Below, piece after piece: positions 33,962 to 43,900 of a stretch of 57,331 bases of DNA (its first letter is position 1; each line of letters begins with the position of its first letter). The stretch is from Pseudomonadota bacterium (GTDB lineage: Bacteria > Desulfobacterota > Syntrophorhabdia > Syntrophorhabdales > Syntrophorhabdaceae), in assembly GCA_026388315.1 (NCBI GenBank), contig JAPLKA010000044.1, positions 1-57,331 on the forward strand, written 5' to 3'. Made by a program: the position numbers and the translations under genes. The notes under the pieces are model-generated. The model saw nothing but the letters and a program-made list of their open reading frames with translations, did not search any database and was not told the origin of the DNA.

Positions 33962-35084
33962 GTGTCGCCCTCTCAAGAAAGTGCTTTATCAGGTGGGATT
34001 GCTCTTCAACCTCTACAAGAAAGGCATCGTGGCCATATGTAGAGCTCAATTCACAGTATATTGCCTCTACACCTGCCAGTTTGCATGCCCGTGCGATCTC
34101 CTGCGACTGATAAGCCGGATAAAGCCAGTCAGATTTGAAGGCAATAATGAGAAAACGGGTCTTAATCCCCTTTAATGACTCGTAAAGCCCCCTCCCGTTT
34201 GAAAGGTCAAAATAATCGATGGCCTTTGTGATATAGAGATAGGAATTAGGGTCAAAACGTTTAATGAAATTGTCGCCCCTGTATTGGAGGTACCCCTCAA
34301 CCTCAAACTCCGGACTGAACTTGAAGGGCTTTTTGATATCCTTGAACCGTCTGCCAAATTTTTCACTCATCGATACGTCGCTCATATAGGTGATGTGACC
34401 GACCATCCTTGCCACACCAAGGCCCTTTGCAGGGAGTTCTTTTCCGTAATAATCACCATCGTTCCAGTTTGGGTCGGCCATGATTGCCTGTCTCCCCACC
34501 TCATTGAAGGCTATTTGCTGGGGAGAATGGTTTGCCGTTGTTGCAATGGGGATCACCGAACCTACCCTGTCAGGGTACGAGACGACCCACTGGAGAGCCT
34601 GCATCCCACCCATGGAACCACCGGCAACAGAGAGAAATTTACCGATACCAAGGTAGTCCGTTAAGTACCGCTGGGCATTTACCATGTCTTTAATGGTAAT
34701 AACAGGAAAATTAAGCCCATAAGGCCGATCTGTCTTTGGATCTATAGAAGATGGGCCGGTTGAACCCTTGCAGCCGCCAAGGACATTGGAACAGATAATA
34801 AAGTATTTGTTTGTATCGAATGCCTTTCCGGGGCCGATCATATTATCCCACCAGCCAGGGTCCCTATCGCCTTCGTGAAACCCTGCAGCATGGGCATCGC
34901 CGGTCAGGGCATGGAGAACGAGTACTGCATTGGAGCGACTCTCATTCAGGGTGCCATAGGTCTCATAGACAAGGGTAACAGGCCCGAGCTTCTCGCCGCT
35001 CTCCAGTTCCAGTTCATCGGGTGGATGGGCAAAGGTATAGTATTTGGTTTCAACTAAGCCTATGTCCTTATCACGTTTTACCAT
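33942..35084 (-). CDS. metX: Homoserine O-acetyltransferase
   Basis: A 380-residue alpha/beta hydrolase fold enzyme. The nucleophile elbow is [12 protein letters not shown], the Asp is in FKSDWLYP and the His in YGHDAFLVE. It activates homoserine for direct sulfhydrylation by MetY, which lies just upstream (48-nt gap). Together with MetW these genes form the first two steps of methionine synthesis from homoserine. Confidence 0.95.
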   Translation of the reverse strand: MVKRDKDIGLVETKYYTFAHPPDELELESGEKLGPVTLVYETYGTLNESRSNAVLVLHALTGDAHAAGFHEGDRDPGWWDNMIGPGKAFDTNKYFIICSNVLGGCKGSTGPSSIDPKTDRPYGLNFPVITIKDMVNAQRYLTDYLGIGKFLSVAGGSMGGMQALQWVVSYPDRVGSVIPIATTANHSPQQIAFNEVGRQAIMADPNWNDGDYYGKELPAKGLGVARMVGHITYMSDVSMSEKFGRRFKDIKKPFKFSPEFEVEGYLQYRGDNFIKRFDPNSYLYITKAIDYFDLSNGRGLYESLKGIKTRFLIIAFKSDWLYPAYQSQEIARACKLAGVEAIYCELSSTYGHDAFLVEVEEQSHLIKHFLERATRDFNQA

Positions 35085-35131
35085 TTCTTCCTTTCACTTT
35101 TCACCTTTCACCTTCAGCTTTTCACTATTCA
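35085..35131. repeat. TTTCAC/TATTCAC repeat between metY and metX
   Basis: The gap is TTTCACTTTTCACCTTTCACC-like DNA that runs into several TATTCACTATTCAC units reaching past 35147 over the end of metY. The family recurs at 10745 and 17660. Confidence 0.5.
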
Positions 35132-36899
<1,768 letters not shown>

Positions 36900-36909
36900 A
36901 TCTTATCTC

Positions 36910-36939
36910 CTACTATTTTAGTAGAAATACTATAGTATT
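36910..36939. promoter_or_regulatory. Paired palindromes upstream of the Rrf2 gene
   Basis: CTACT-ATTTT-AGTAG (36910-36924) and the perfect palindrome AATACTATAGTATT (36926-36939) lie 11-40 nt upstream of the start codon. Their position overlapping the probable promoter fits an autorepressor site. Related ACTATA/AGTATG text occurs before cysK. Confidence 0.55.
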
Positions 36940-37003
36940 ACTTTCTTATTGCGTTGTCAAATATTTTTTATTTACCAGTATGCTGCGATGATTATGAAAA
37001 CAT

Positions 37004-37447
37004 TTATTTCTTACACTCTCCGACAGAGCCTTCTGTACATTTTATTCCGTCAGTCCAGGTAGCGCCACCCAGGCGCGCTCCGGTCAGGTTAGCCCCGGTA
37101 AGGTTTGCACCGGTAAGGTTTGCATCCCACAGGACCATACCCATCAGGTTTGCACCGGATAGGTCGGCATTCTGCAGAATTGTGCCGGTCAGGATTGCAA
37201 GATGCAGATTTGCCTTGGACAGGTTTGCACCCGTCAGCTTTGCACTTGTCATGTTTATGCCGGACAGGTTTGCACCGGACAGGCTCATACCGGTCAGTCG
37301 GACACCGGATAAATCACAGCCCATACATTGATTTGTTGCTTTCAGTTTTTGGACATCGGCATCGTTGAACCCGTATCCTCCATTCACTGCAAGCAAAAGC
37401 AGAATAGCAAACAGAACAATAAAAAATGACATAGTCCTTTTAATCAT
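37004..37447 (-). CDS. Exported pentapeptide-repeat protein
   Basis: A 147-residue protein. A signal peptide (FIVLFAILLLLAVNGGYG) precedes DVQKLKATNQCMGCDLSG, about 15 pentapeptide units and a tail ATWTDGIKCTEGSVGECKK. The head CxxC and tail cysteines are shared with the 15927 protein. AAGGAGG is 7 nt upstream of the ATG. It sits between the Rrf2 gene and the selenoprotein gene; no link to sulfur metabolism is shown. Confidence 0.88.
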   Translation of the reverse strand: MIKRTMSFFIVLFAILLLLAVNGGYGFNDADVQKLKATNQCMGCDLSGVRLTGMSLSGANLSGINMTSAKLTGANLSKANLHLAILTGTILQNADLSGANLMGMVLWDANLTGANLTGANLTGARLGGATWTDGIKCTEGSVGECKK

Positions 37448-37865
37448 CGGAACACCTCCTTAACTTATTTATCGTTTTGTCAAAGCATCTATAATTATTT
37501 TGCCGCCCGCTATCGCTCGACAAATGCGGACAAGAGCGGATGAATACTGATGAATAGTCTTTTTGATAGCCAGCGACATTGCCGTCTATCATATATTCAG
37601 CCCTAACGGGCGAATATATTATATTTTCACTCTGCCCGAAGGGCATGGAGTATATCGGGTGCCAGGTCGGCAGCCGATATAAAATACCGTCCATCTCTTG
37701 TCTGCGTCCGTCTGCGGCTAAATAAAAAAGGCTTTTCATGTGTTTTTTGACAACTCCGCTGCCTTTGCATGAATTATTCGGAAAAATTCATAAGTCGTCT
37801 TGTATTTTCTCATTAGATTTAATAAATTTAAAGAGGTTTTTTATATTTCTTGTTCAGGAGGATAG
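37448..37865. other. Intergenic region with non-coding repeat text
   Basis: About 418 nt. It contains text of the GCGGACAAGAGCGGATGAATACTGATGAATA kind and TCTGCGTCCGTCTGCGG near 37700, cited only in part here, typical of dispersed non-coding repeats. It also has the local inverted pair CCCTAACGGGC / GCCCGAAGGGC. A 99-codon minus-strand frame across it is not protein-like. AGGAGG at 37855-37862 serves the next gene. Confidence 0.5.
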
Positions 37866-38999
37866 ATGAATGATGTTCGTGAAGTTTCTGTACAGGATGC
37901 TTACCGGGTAATCCAGGATAAAAACCGGGATATCCGCCTCATCGATATAAGGGAAAAAGAAGAGCTTGCAACCGGTTACATTGACGGTGCAGCATTCGTA
38001 CCGAATAGCATTTTAAAAGTAAAACCAGAAGAGTTGCATACAGAAAAAGATGTCCCTTTATTATTGTATTGCGCTTCCGGGAGACGTTCTCTGATTGCTG
38101 CGAAAACGCTTCAAAACATGGGGTACGCCGATGTCACTTCGATGGCTGGCGGGTTTAATGCCTGGGTTGAAGCCGGCTACAAGTTCAAGACCGAAGGGAC
38201 AATGACCCAGGATCAGATTAAGCGTTACAGCAGGCAAATCCTGCTCCACGAGATTGGTGAAGAAGGTCAGATACGATTATTGCGAGCAAAGGTTTTGCTT
38301 GTAGGGGTGGGCGGGCTCGGATGCCCGGCTGGTCTCTATCTCGCCTCGGCAGGTGTAGGAACAATTGGCATTGTCGATTTTGACAGGGTGGATTTGAGCA
38401 ATATCCACCGCCAGGTACTGCATGCTACTGCCGATATCGGCAGGCCAAAGACAGATTCAGCAAAAGAGGCTATTGAGCGGATCAACCCTGAAGTCAATAT
38501 TATCACTTATCAGGAACGGTTCACGCCGGATAACGCCCTCGAGATTGTGAATAATTTTGATATTGTTATAGATGGATCCGACAACTTTGAAACAAAATTT
38601 CTCCTCAATGACGCTGCCTTCCTTTCAGGCAAACCTTACATCTTCGGAGGAGCTGTCAGATTCGACGGGCAGGCAAGTGTCTTTTATCCAAAAGGCGGCG
38701 GCCCTTGTCTGCGGTGTATGATCCCGGAGATACCTCCGGCAGGCACAGCGCCCACCTGAAGCGAGGTAGGGGTCCTGGGGGTTGTCCCCGGACAGATCGG
38801 CCTGGTTCAGGCCGCTGAAGCGCTGAAACTCATTTTGAAAAAAGGCAATCCCCTCATGGGACGGTTTTTTGTTTACGACTGCCTTGAGGCAGATTTCAGA
38901 ACATTCATCGTTGACAGAAATCCCTCATGCCCTCTCTGTGGTGGTAACCCTGTAATCAAGGATCTAACGGGCGATTATAGCGGAGGGTGCAGGCTATAA
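37866..38999 (+). CDS. Selenocysteine-containing rhodanese-MoeB/HesA/ThiF sulfur-carrier adenylyltransferase
   Basis: I read one 377-residue protein through an in-frame TGA (codon 298). Residues 1-110 are a rhodanese domain with active loop YCASGRRS (Cys69). Residues ~118-377 are an E1-like adenylyltransferase: YSRQILLHEIGEEGQ, VGVGGLGCPAG, DLSNIHRQVLH, DGSDNFETKFLLND, and zinc pairs Cys281/Cys284 (CLRC) and Cys355/Cys358 (CPLC). At 298 relatives have Cys in xxCxEAGVLG; here it is TGA followed by SEVGVLGVVPGQIG. Homology and frame continue to TAA at 38997. Relatives activate ThiS/MoaD-type carriers. A SECIS-type hairpin follows the TGA. Convergent with the ThiS-like gene (4-nt gap). Confidence 0.88.
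38757..38759 (+). other. Predicted selenocysteine codon (TGA, Sec298)
   Basis: The TGA lies at the conserved active-site cysteine of E1-like carrier-activating enzymes, between APT and SEVGVLG. The downstream frame is fully conserved with the family, including the second zinc CxxC. A simple nonsense mutation would leave a protein without its zinc site. Confidence 0.85.
38772..38793 (+). promoter_or_regulatory. Putative bacterial SECIS element
   Basis: Hairpin: GUCC (38772-38775), bulged U (38776), GGGG (38777-38780), loop GUUGU (38781-38785), CCCC (38786-38789), GGAC (38790-38793). All eight pairs are Watson-Crick. The loop starts 22 nt after the UGA. The bulged U below a loop with adjacent G and U copies the SelB-binding features of the E. 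coli fdhF element. Confidence 0.82.
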
Positions 39000-39003
39000 C
39001 AGA

Positions 39004-39219
39004 TTATCCCCCTATATCAAGGTGGATAATCTCTACATAGTCTCCTGCATTCAGAATCGTTGATTCATAAAGTTTTGCATGGATGAACCGTCTGTTGATT
39101 TCGACAATCATATCAGGTTTCGACGGTTCTTCGAGAATATCAAGCAATTGCGTCACCGTTGTTCCTTCCGGAATTTCTGTTTCAAGACCATTGGCAATAA
39201 TCTTCAATATATTCCCCAT
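39004..39219 (-). CDS. ThiS/MoaD-like ubiquitin-fold sulfur carrier
   Basis: A 71-residue beta-grasp protein: IIANGLETEIPEGTTVTQLLDIL, VEINRRFI, LNAGDYVEIIHLDIGG (motifs cited in part). It ends exactly in Gly-Gly, the site adenylated and converted to a thiocarboxylate by ThiF/MoeB-type enzymes. It is convergent with the Sec-containing E1 gene and 53 nt downstream of cysK on the same strand. That points to cysteine synthesis (as with CysO) or homocysteine synthesis rather than thiazole formation, since no thiG is near. Confidence 0.92.
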   Translation of the reverse strand: MGNILKIIANGLETEIPEGTTVTQLLDILEEPSKPDMIVEINRRFIHAKLYESTILNAGDYVEIIHLDIGG

Positions 39220-39272
39220 ATTTTTATATAATCAAAAGTCTTCCCGGGGTAACCCTTTAATAATCTGCCTGA

Positions 39273-40268
39273 TCAAATTATTGAATCAGAGGCAGTCGCC
39301 TTTTCCACGCCTGTAAAAACTCCCTCAAAAAGTGGTGTTGACAGGTAACGCTCTCCGCTATCCGGCAATAAAACAACGATTGTTTTTCCTGCGCTTTCCG
39401 GCTCCTTTGCGATTCGTACTGCCACGGCTGCTGCGGCGCCACAGGAAATTCCTGAGAGAATACCTTCTTCCTTTGCAAGCCGGCGCGCCATCTCTATTGC
39501 CTCATCATTCGTCACAGTTTCGATACGGTCAACAAGACTCAAGTCAAGAACCTTAGGTACAAAACCAGCCCCGATACCCTGGATTTTATGAGGACCCGGC
39601 TTTAATTCCTCACCATTACGTGCCTGTGTGAGGATTGGCGAGTGAACCGGCTCTACGGCAACAGATACGATGTTTTTTCCTTTTGTTTTCTTAAAATAAC
39701 GGCTCACACCGGTTATCGTGCCGCCGGTGCCGACCCCTGATACAAAAAAGTCCATGTTCCCGTCGGTGTCGTTCCAGATTTCAACGGCTGTCGTGGCCTC
39801 ATGGATAGCTGGATTTGCCGGATTCTCGAACTGCTGAGGCAAAAAGTAGCGTGAAGGATCACTTTCTGCAATCTCTGTCGCCTTATCGACAGCCCCCTTC
39901 ATCCCCTTTGACGCCTCGGTAAGGATAATATTTGCCCCGAGTGCCTTCAATACCTTCCTCCGTTCGATACTCATCGTTTCAGGCATCGTAAGTGTCAGTT
40001 TGTACCCTCTCGCAGCGGCAACAAAGGCAAGAGCTATGCCTGTATTCCCTGACGTGGGCTCAATAATCTCCATGCCGGGTTTCAGCTTTCCTGTTTTTTC
40101 AGCATCCCATATCATCGCCGCACCAATCCTGCATTTCACCGAGTACGCAGGGTTCCGTCCTTCTATTTTTGCCAAGACCGTTGCCTTGGCACCATCTGTT
40201 ACATGGTTCAGTTTAACCAATGGCGTTTTCCCGATTGAATACGAGTTGTCTTCAAAATAATGTGCCAT
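39273..40268 (-). CDS. cysK: Cysteine synthase (O-acetylserine sulfhydrylase)
   Basis: A 331-residue fold-type II PLP enzyme. The PLP lysine is in [19 protein letters not shown] (Lys45). [27 protein letters not shown] and [13 protein letters not shown] are conserved. It makes cysteine from O-acetylserine and a sulfide donor. The ThiS-like carrier gene follows, probably in the same transcript. A GGAGGTTGAA ribosome site precedes ATG. AT-rich half-palindromes upstream resemble those before the Rrf2 gene. Confidence 0.96.
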   Translation of the reverse strand: MAHYFEDNSYSIGKTPLVKLNHVTDGAKATVLAKIEGRNPAYSVKCRIGAAMIWDAEKTGKLKPGMEIIEPTSGNTGIALAFVAAARGYKLTLTMPETMSIERRKVLKALGANIILTEASKGMKGAVDKATEIAESDPSRYFLPQQFENPANPAIHEATTAVEIWNDTDGNMDFFVSGVGTGGTITGVSRYFKKTKGKNIVSVAVEPVHSPILTQARNGEELKPGPHKIQGIGAGFVPKVLDLSLVDRIETVTNDEAIEMARRLAKEEGILSGISCGAAAAVAVRIAKEPESAGKTIVVLLPDSGERYLSTPLFEGVFTGVEKATASDSII

Positions 40269-40310
40269 TTCAACCTCCGGTATAATAACATTCGTTACTG
40301 TTCATTTTAA

Positions 40311-40350
40311 TTACTACCAATTTAGTATGTTTACTATACTTTTAGCAGAC
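40311..40350. promoter_or_regulatory. Candidate Rrf2-type site upstream of cysK
   Basis: The stretch contains ACTACCAATTTAGTATG and TTTACTATACTTTTAG, with an AGTA-TGTT-TACT inverted pair. These resemble CTACTATTTTAGTAG and AATACTATAGTATT before the Rrf2 gene. The similarity is visual and weak. Confidence 0.4.
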
Positions 40351-40456
40351 TATTCTGTCAAGTTATTTTCAAACAAATATACAATGCCTGGATAACTAAT
40401 AAAAGTGCTTTTTACGAGACCATCAAATGTAGTAATATTAATACTGGGCAAATACA

Positions 40457-40858
40457 ATGATCAGAAGACTTGTCATAGAAGATGCGGAACGGTGTGTAGG
40501 ATGCCAGTCATGCATGTTTGCCTGCACAAGAAGGGAAGGCAATGCATCGCTCGAGGACCAGAGAATCCATGTAAAATCCCTCGGAGGGGTGGCAAGGGGG
40601 TTCACTGTCATCGTATGCCGTGCCTGTAAAGACCCATCCTGCATGTATGTGTGTCCTGTCGATGCACTTCAGAAAAGGGAGGTTGGCGGAGTAAGGCTCA
40701 GTTCGGAGAAATGCATAGGCTGCGGCAGGTGTGTTGATGCCTGTCCTTTTTCAGCCATAACAATGGATTCTGAAACAAATAAGCCACTCGTCTGCCTGTA
40801 CTGCGGCTATTGCATGGATTACTGTGCATACGGTGTGCTCGGCGTAGAGAAAGTGTGA
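40457..40858 (+). CDS. Polyferredoxin (four [4Fe-4S] motifs), AOR-associated
   Basis: A 133-residue ferredoxin of the HycB/NrfC-like group. Cys clusters: CVGCQSCMFAC, CRACKDPSCMYVCP, CIGCGRCVDACP and CLYCGYCMDYC. It has no signal peptide, so it is cytoplasmic. It lies 3 nt before the AOR gene and is its likely electron partner. Confidence 0.92.
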   Translation: MIRRLVIEDAERCVGCQSCMFACTRREGNASLEDQRIHVKSLGGVARGFTVIVCRACKDPSCMYVCPVDALQKREVGGVRLSSEKCIGCGRCVDACPFSAITMDSETNKPLVCLYCGYCMDYCAYGVLGVEKV

Positions 40859-40861
40859 ATA

Positions 40862-42610
40862 ATGGATACTTTTATCAACAATGTTCTCATTATTGACCTG
40901 AGCAAACATGCCTATCACATTGAAAAAAGGGAAGCATATTTCAACGAATATCTCGGTGGCACAGGCGCCGGTATTCAGCTTCTGAAAGAATTCCTTGACC
41001 CGAAGGCTGACCCTCTGAGTCCTGAAAATGTAATCGTTTTTTCCGTGGGCACACTTACAGGTAAATTCCCTATGGTTTCAAAGACTGTAGCGCTTTTTAA
41101 ATCTCCTCATAACGGCTACCTTGGTGAAAGCCACGCCGGTGGAAGAAGCGCCATTTCCATATGGCAGGCCGGTTACGGGGCAATCGTCATCAAGGGGGCG
41201 AGCCAGATACCTGTTTACGTGGTAATCGATGGTAAAGCTGTCCATTTCCGTGATGCACGGGCGCTCTGGGGTGTGAACGATATGGCAGTTGCAGGCCGTA
41301 TCATGCGTGAACGCGACGGTAAGAGCGGTTTACGGACTATCATGAGGATAGGCAAAGCCGGTGAGCGGCTTATCACCTATTCATCACTGACTACAGAAAC
41401 CTATCGCCATTTTGGACGACTCGGACTGGGTGCGGTCTTCGGCAGTAAAAAACTGAAAGGACTTGTGGTAACAGGGACTCGAACCGTACCTGTCGAGAAC
41501 AAAAAAGAATATAAAGCGCTTTATGATCAAATCTACACATCATGTGTCTCCTCCTCCACAAAAAAATACCATGAACTCGGAACAGCCGAGAACATCCTTC
41601 CCCTCAATGCACTCTCCGCTCTTCCAACAAGGAATTTCCAGGAAACAAGCTTCGAGAAGGCAGAGGTACTCTCCGGTGAAAACCTCGCAGAGGCCCATCT
41701 CGGAAGGAGGGTTGCCTGCAGTCACTGTCCGGTAGGATGCATACACCTTGCCGTTCTCCGCGAAAAATACCCCGATGATCCCTATTTCTACAAAACATCC
41801 TTTGTATGCTACGACTATGAACCTTTGTACAGTGTGGGTTCATTACTCGGGATTCAGACTGTTGAAGCGTTTTTGAAAATCATGATAACGGTTGAAAAAT
41901 ACGGTATCGATGTAATCACGACTGGGGTCATCCTCGGCTGGACAACTGAGGCATATGCAAAAGGTTTAATTGGCAGGGAGCAGACAGGTGGCATCTCCCC
42001 TGCCTTTGGAGATGCCGGAGGCTATATTGAACTTATTGAAAAGATGATTGAACCTGACAATGAGTTTTTCGAACTCATGGGAAAAGGTCTTGATGCACTG
42101 ACAAAAAGGTATGGAGGGAGCGAATTCGCAGTAAATTACTTTGGAAATGAGCTATCAGGCTATCATACCGGTCCCTCCATTCATCTTACCCATATTACCG
42201 GCGCAAGACACAGCCACCTCGACAGTGCCGGGTACAGCATTGATCAGAAAATGTTGCGCAAAGGCGCCCTGCTCCCGCCGGAGGAGCTTGCGAAACAGCT
42301 CTTTAACGAAGAAGCGGAAAGACAGGTCCTCACAAGTCTGGTGATATGCTTGTTTGCTCGAAATATCTATACAATGGAGCGCGTCAGCAGATGTCTGAAA
42401 CTTTTCGGATTGGACGTGAGCGAAGACAGGCTTCGTGAAATCGGGAAAAAAATCCTCATGGAAAAAAATGCCCTTAAAAGGGAGATGGGATTTGACATGG
42501 AGAATTTCACCATACCGGAAAGGGTTTTAACCGTTCCTACGCCATCAGGCCGCATCGACCCCTCTTATCTGAGGGAAACAGCGAAACACTTCAAAAACCT
42601 CCTTTTATAG
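40862..42610 (+). CDS. Aldehyde ferredoxin oxidoreductase family protein
   Basis: A 582-residue tungsten-pterin enzyme. The N-terminal domain has LGGTGAGIQLL, FSVGTLTGKFPMVSKTVALFKSP, GYLGESHAGGRSA and YGAIVIKGAS, and the pterin loops RIGKAGERL and FGRLGLGAVFGSKKLKG. The cluster ligands are CSHCPVGC plus a late Cys in LVICLFARN. It oxidises aldehydes or reduces acids with ferredoxin; the substrate cannot be told. It is slightly shorter than classical AOR (~605). Confidence 0.93.
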   Translation: MDTFINNVLIIDLSKHAYHIEKREAYFNEYLGGTGAGIQLLKEFLDPKADPLSPENVIVFSVGTLTGKFPMVSKTVALFKSPHNGYLGESHAGGRSAISIWQAGYGAIVIKGASQIPVYVVIDGKAVHFRDARALWGVNDMAVAGRIMRERDGKSGLRTIMRIGKAGERLITYSSLTTETYRHFGRLGLGAVFGSKKLKGLVVTGTRTVPVENKKEYKALYDQIYTSCVSSSTKKYHELGTAENILPLNALSALPTRNFQETSFEKAEVLSGENLAEAHLGRRVACSHCPVGCIHLAVLREKYPDDPYFYKTSFVCYDYEPLYSVGSLLGIQTVEAFLKIMITVEKYGIDVITTGVILGWTTEAYAKGLIGREQTGGISPAFGDAGGYIELIEKMIEPDNEFFELMGKGLDALTKRYGGSEFAVNYFGNELSGYHTGPSIHLTHITGARHSHLDSAGYSIDQKMLRKGALLPPEELAKQLFNEEAERQVLTSLVICLFARNIYTMERVSRCLKLFGLDVSEDRLREIGKKILMEKNALKREMGFDMENFTIPERVLTVPTPSGRIDPSYLRETAKHFKNLLL

Positions 42611-42854
42611 GCTATACGGATAAAAAACACACATTTTTTTGTTTGCAATTTAAATAAGATCGCAGAACAATGAAGAAAAAGTGGGTGGGGATCAAAACAA
42701 TAAATGTTATATTGCAAGACCTCAACCAGTGTGTAGAAGTTGTGGCGATGGGTTAAGGGTGGATCAGATTAAGTGTTTGACTTCCTAATGGGTTATCGCT
42801 ATAAATTGATGATTAGTAATTAACTGAATTACAAAAAAAGGAGGGTTAAATAAA
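42611..42854. other. Intergenic, no gene seen
   Basis: About 244 nt between the AOR and SUMF1-type genes. I see no reading frame or strong hairpin. GGAGGG about 9 nt before 42855 is the ribosome site of the next gene. Confidence 0.5.
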
Positions 42855-43682
42855 ATGAGCGCAAAAGATCAGAAGTTAACCTTGGATTTGGGTAACGGAG
42901 TGAAGATAGACTTGGTACAGATTCCTGCGGGGAAGTTCATGATGGGGTCACCGGATACGGAGAAAGGTCATACAATTTATGAAGGGCCGCAGCACGAGGT
43001 GACCTTCGCTAAGCCCTTCTATATGAGTGCTTATCTGGTGACAAGGGCACAGTGGGTTCAAGCAATGGGCAGTGACCCAAGTGAATGTTCAAAGCACCAC
43101 AAAGCTCGTTTTATTCGTCCAGAACATTTGGGACACATGGTGGCTAGTGATCCCAGTCAAATGCCTGGGAAGCCCGATCAGCCGGTAGATAGCGTGAGCT
43201 GGAAAGATGCCCAGGAGTTCTGTACAAAGGTGAGCGCCTTGACCGGTAAAAATGCTCGCTTACCTGGCGAGGCGGAGTGGGAATATGCTTGTCGGGCCGG
43301 GTCGACCACCCGCTTTTGTTTCGGAAACGATCCGGATTGTAGCAAGCTCCCTGAATATGCCTGGTTTACTGCCAATAGTGACGATTACACATATCCTGTA
43401 GGCCAGAAAAAACCCAATGATTGGGGATTATATGACATGCATGGCAACGTGGTGGAGTGGTGTCAGGATGGGCTGCACTATACTTACGATGGTGCGCCCA
43501 CTGATGGTAGGGTTTGGGATGCTGATTCAAAGATAACTCCATCGGGGATTTGCCACATGATGCGCGGCGGGTGCAACAATAGCCATGGCGAGGGCTGCCG
43601 TTCTGCCGGGCGCGACTGGGGTCCTATGAAGAACCGTTGTGGCGATGTCGGTTTCAGGGTAGTGGTTTCGGCGGCTTCTTAA
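42855..43682 (+). CDS. SUMF1/formylglycine-generating-enzyme-fold protein
   Basis: A 275-residue protein with family motifs IPAGKFMMGSP, HEVTFAKPFYMSAYLVTRAQW, PVDSVSWKDAQEFC, RLPGEAEWEYACRAGSTT, GLYDMHGNVVEWC, RGGCNNSHGEGCRSAGRDWG and VGFRVV. There is no signal peptide. True FGE needs a specific Cys pair near the C-terminus which I cannot confirm; no sulfatase is near. It is more likely a ligand-binding or modifying member of this broad family. A terminator follows at 43737. Confidence 0.88.
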   Translation: MSAKDQKLTLDLGNGVKIDLVQIPAGKFMMGSPDTEKGHTIYEGPQHEVTFAKPFYMSAYLVTRAQWVQAMGSDPSECSKHHKARFIRPEHLGHMVASDPSQMPGKPDQPVDSVSWKDAQEFCTKVSALTGKNARLPGEAEWEYACRAGSTTRFCFGNDPDCSKLPEYAWFTANSDDYTYPVGQKKPNDWGLYDMHGNVVEWCQDGLHYTYDGAPTDGRVWDADSKITPSGICHMMRGGCNNSHGEGCRSAGRDWGPMKNRCGDVGFRVVVSAAS

Positions 43683-43736
43683 ATTACTCTATGCTTAAGC
43701 CTCTTGCAAAACCCAGGGAATGATTTTTTAGGCCAT

Positions 43737-43771
43737 AGACCCTTATCTGTATATCGATAGGGGTCTTTTTT
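43737..43771 (+). terminator. Rho-independent terminator after the SUMF1-type gene
   Basis: Stem AGACCCTTATC (43737-43747) pairs with GATAGGGGTCT (43756-43766) with one G-U pair and an 8-nt loop, followed by a run of five or six T. It lies 55 nt after the stop codon. Confidence 0.85.
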
Positions 43772-43900
43772 GCAACATTTTAAGTGGTAATGAATGACCT
43801 GAAATAGAGGTTTTTTTCTTAACTTCATAAGGATATTATGCTATAGGGCATAATAACAAGATATGTGCTGTAGCAGCAATTTTTGGAGAGGCCCACGTGA

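Noticed and set aside
37440-37739. 99-codon minus-strand frame
   Set aside because: It is made of dispersed non-coding repeat text and overlaps the pentapeptide start.
42855-43682. Naming the SUMF1-type protein a sulfatase-activating FGE
   Set aside because: The required C-terminal Cys pair cannot be confirmed and no sulfatase is present.
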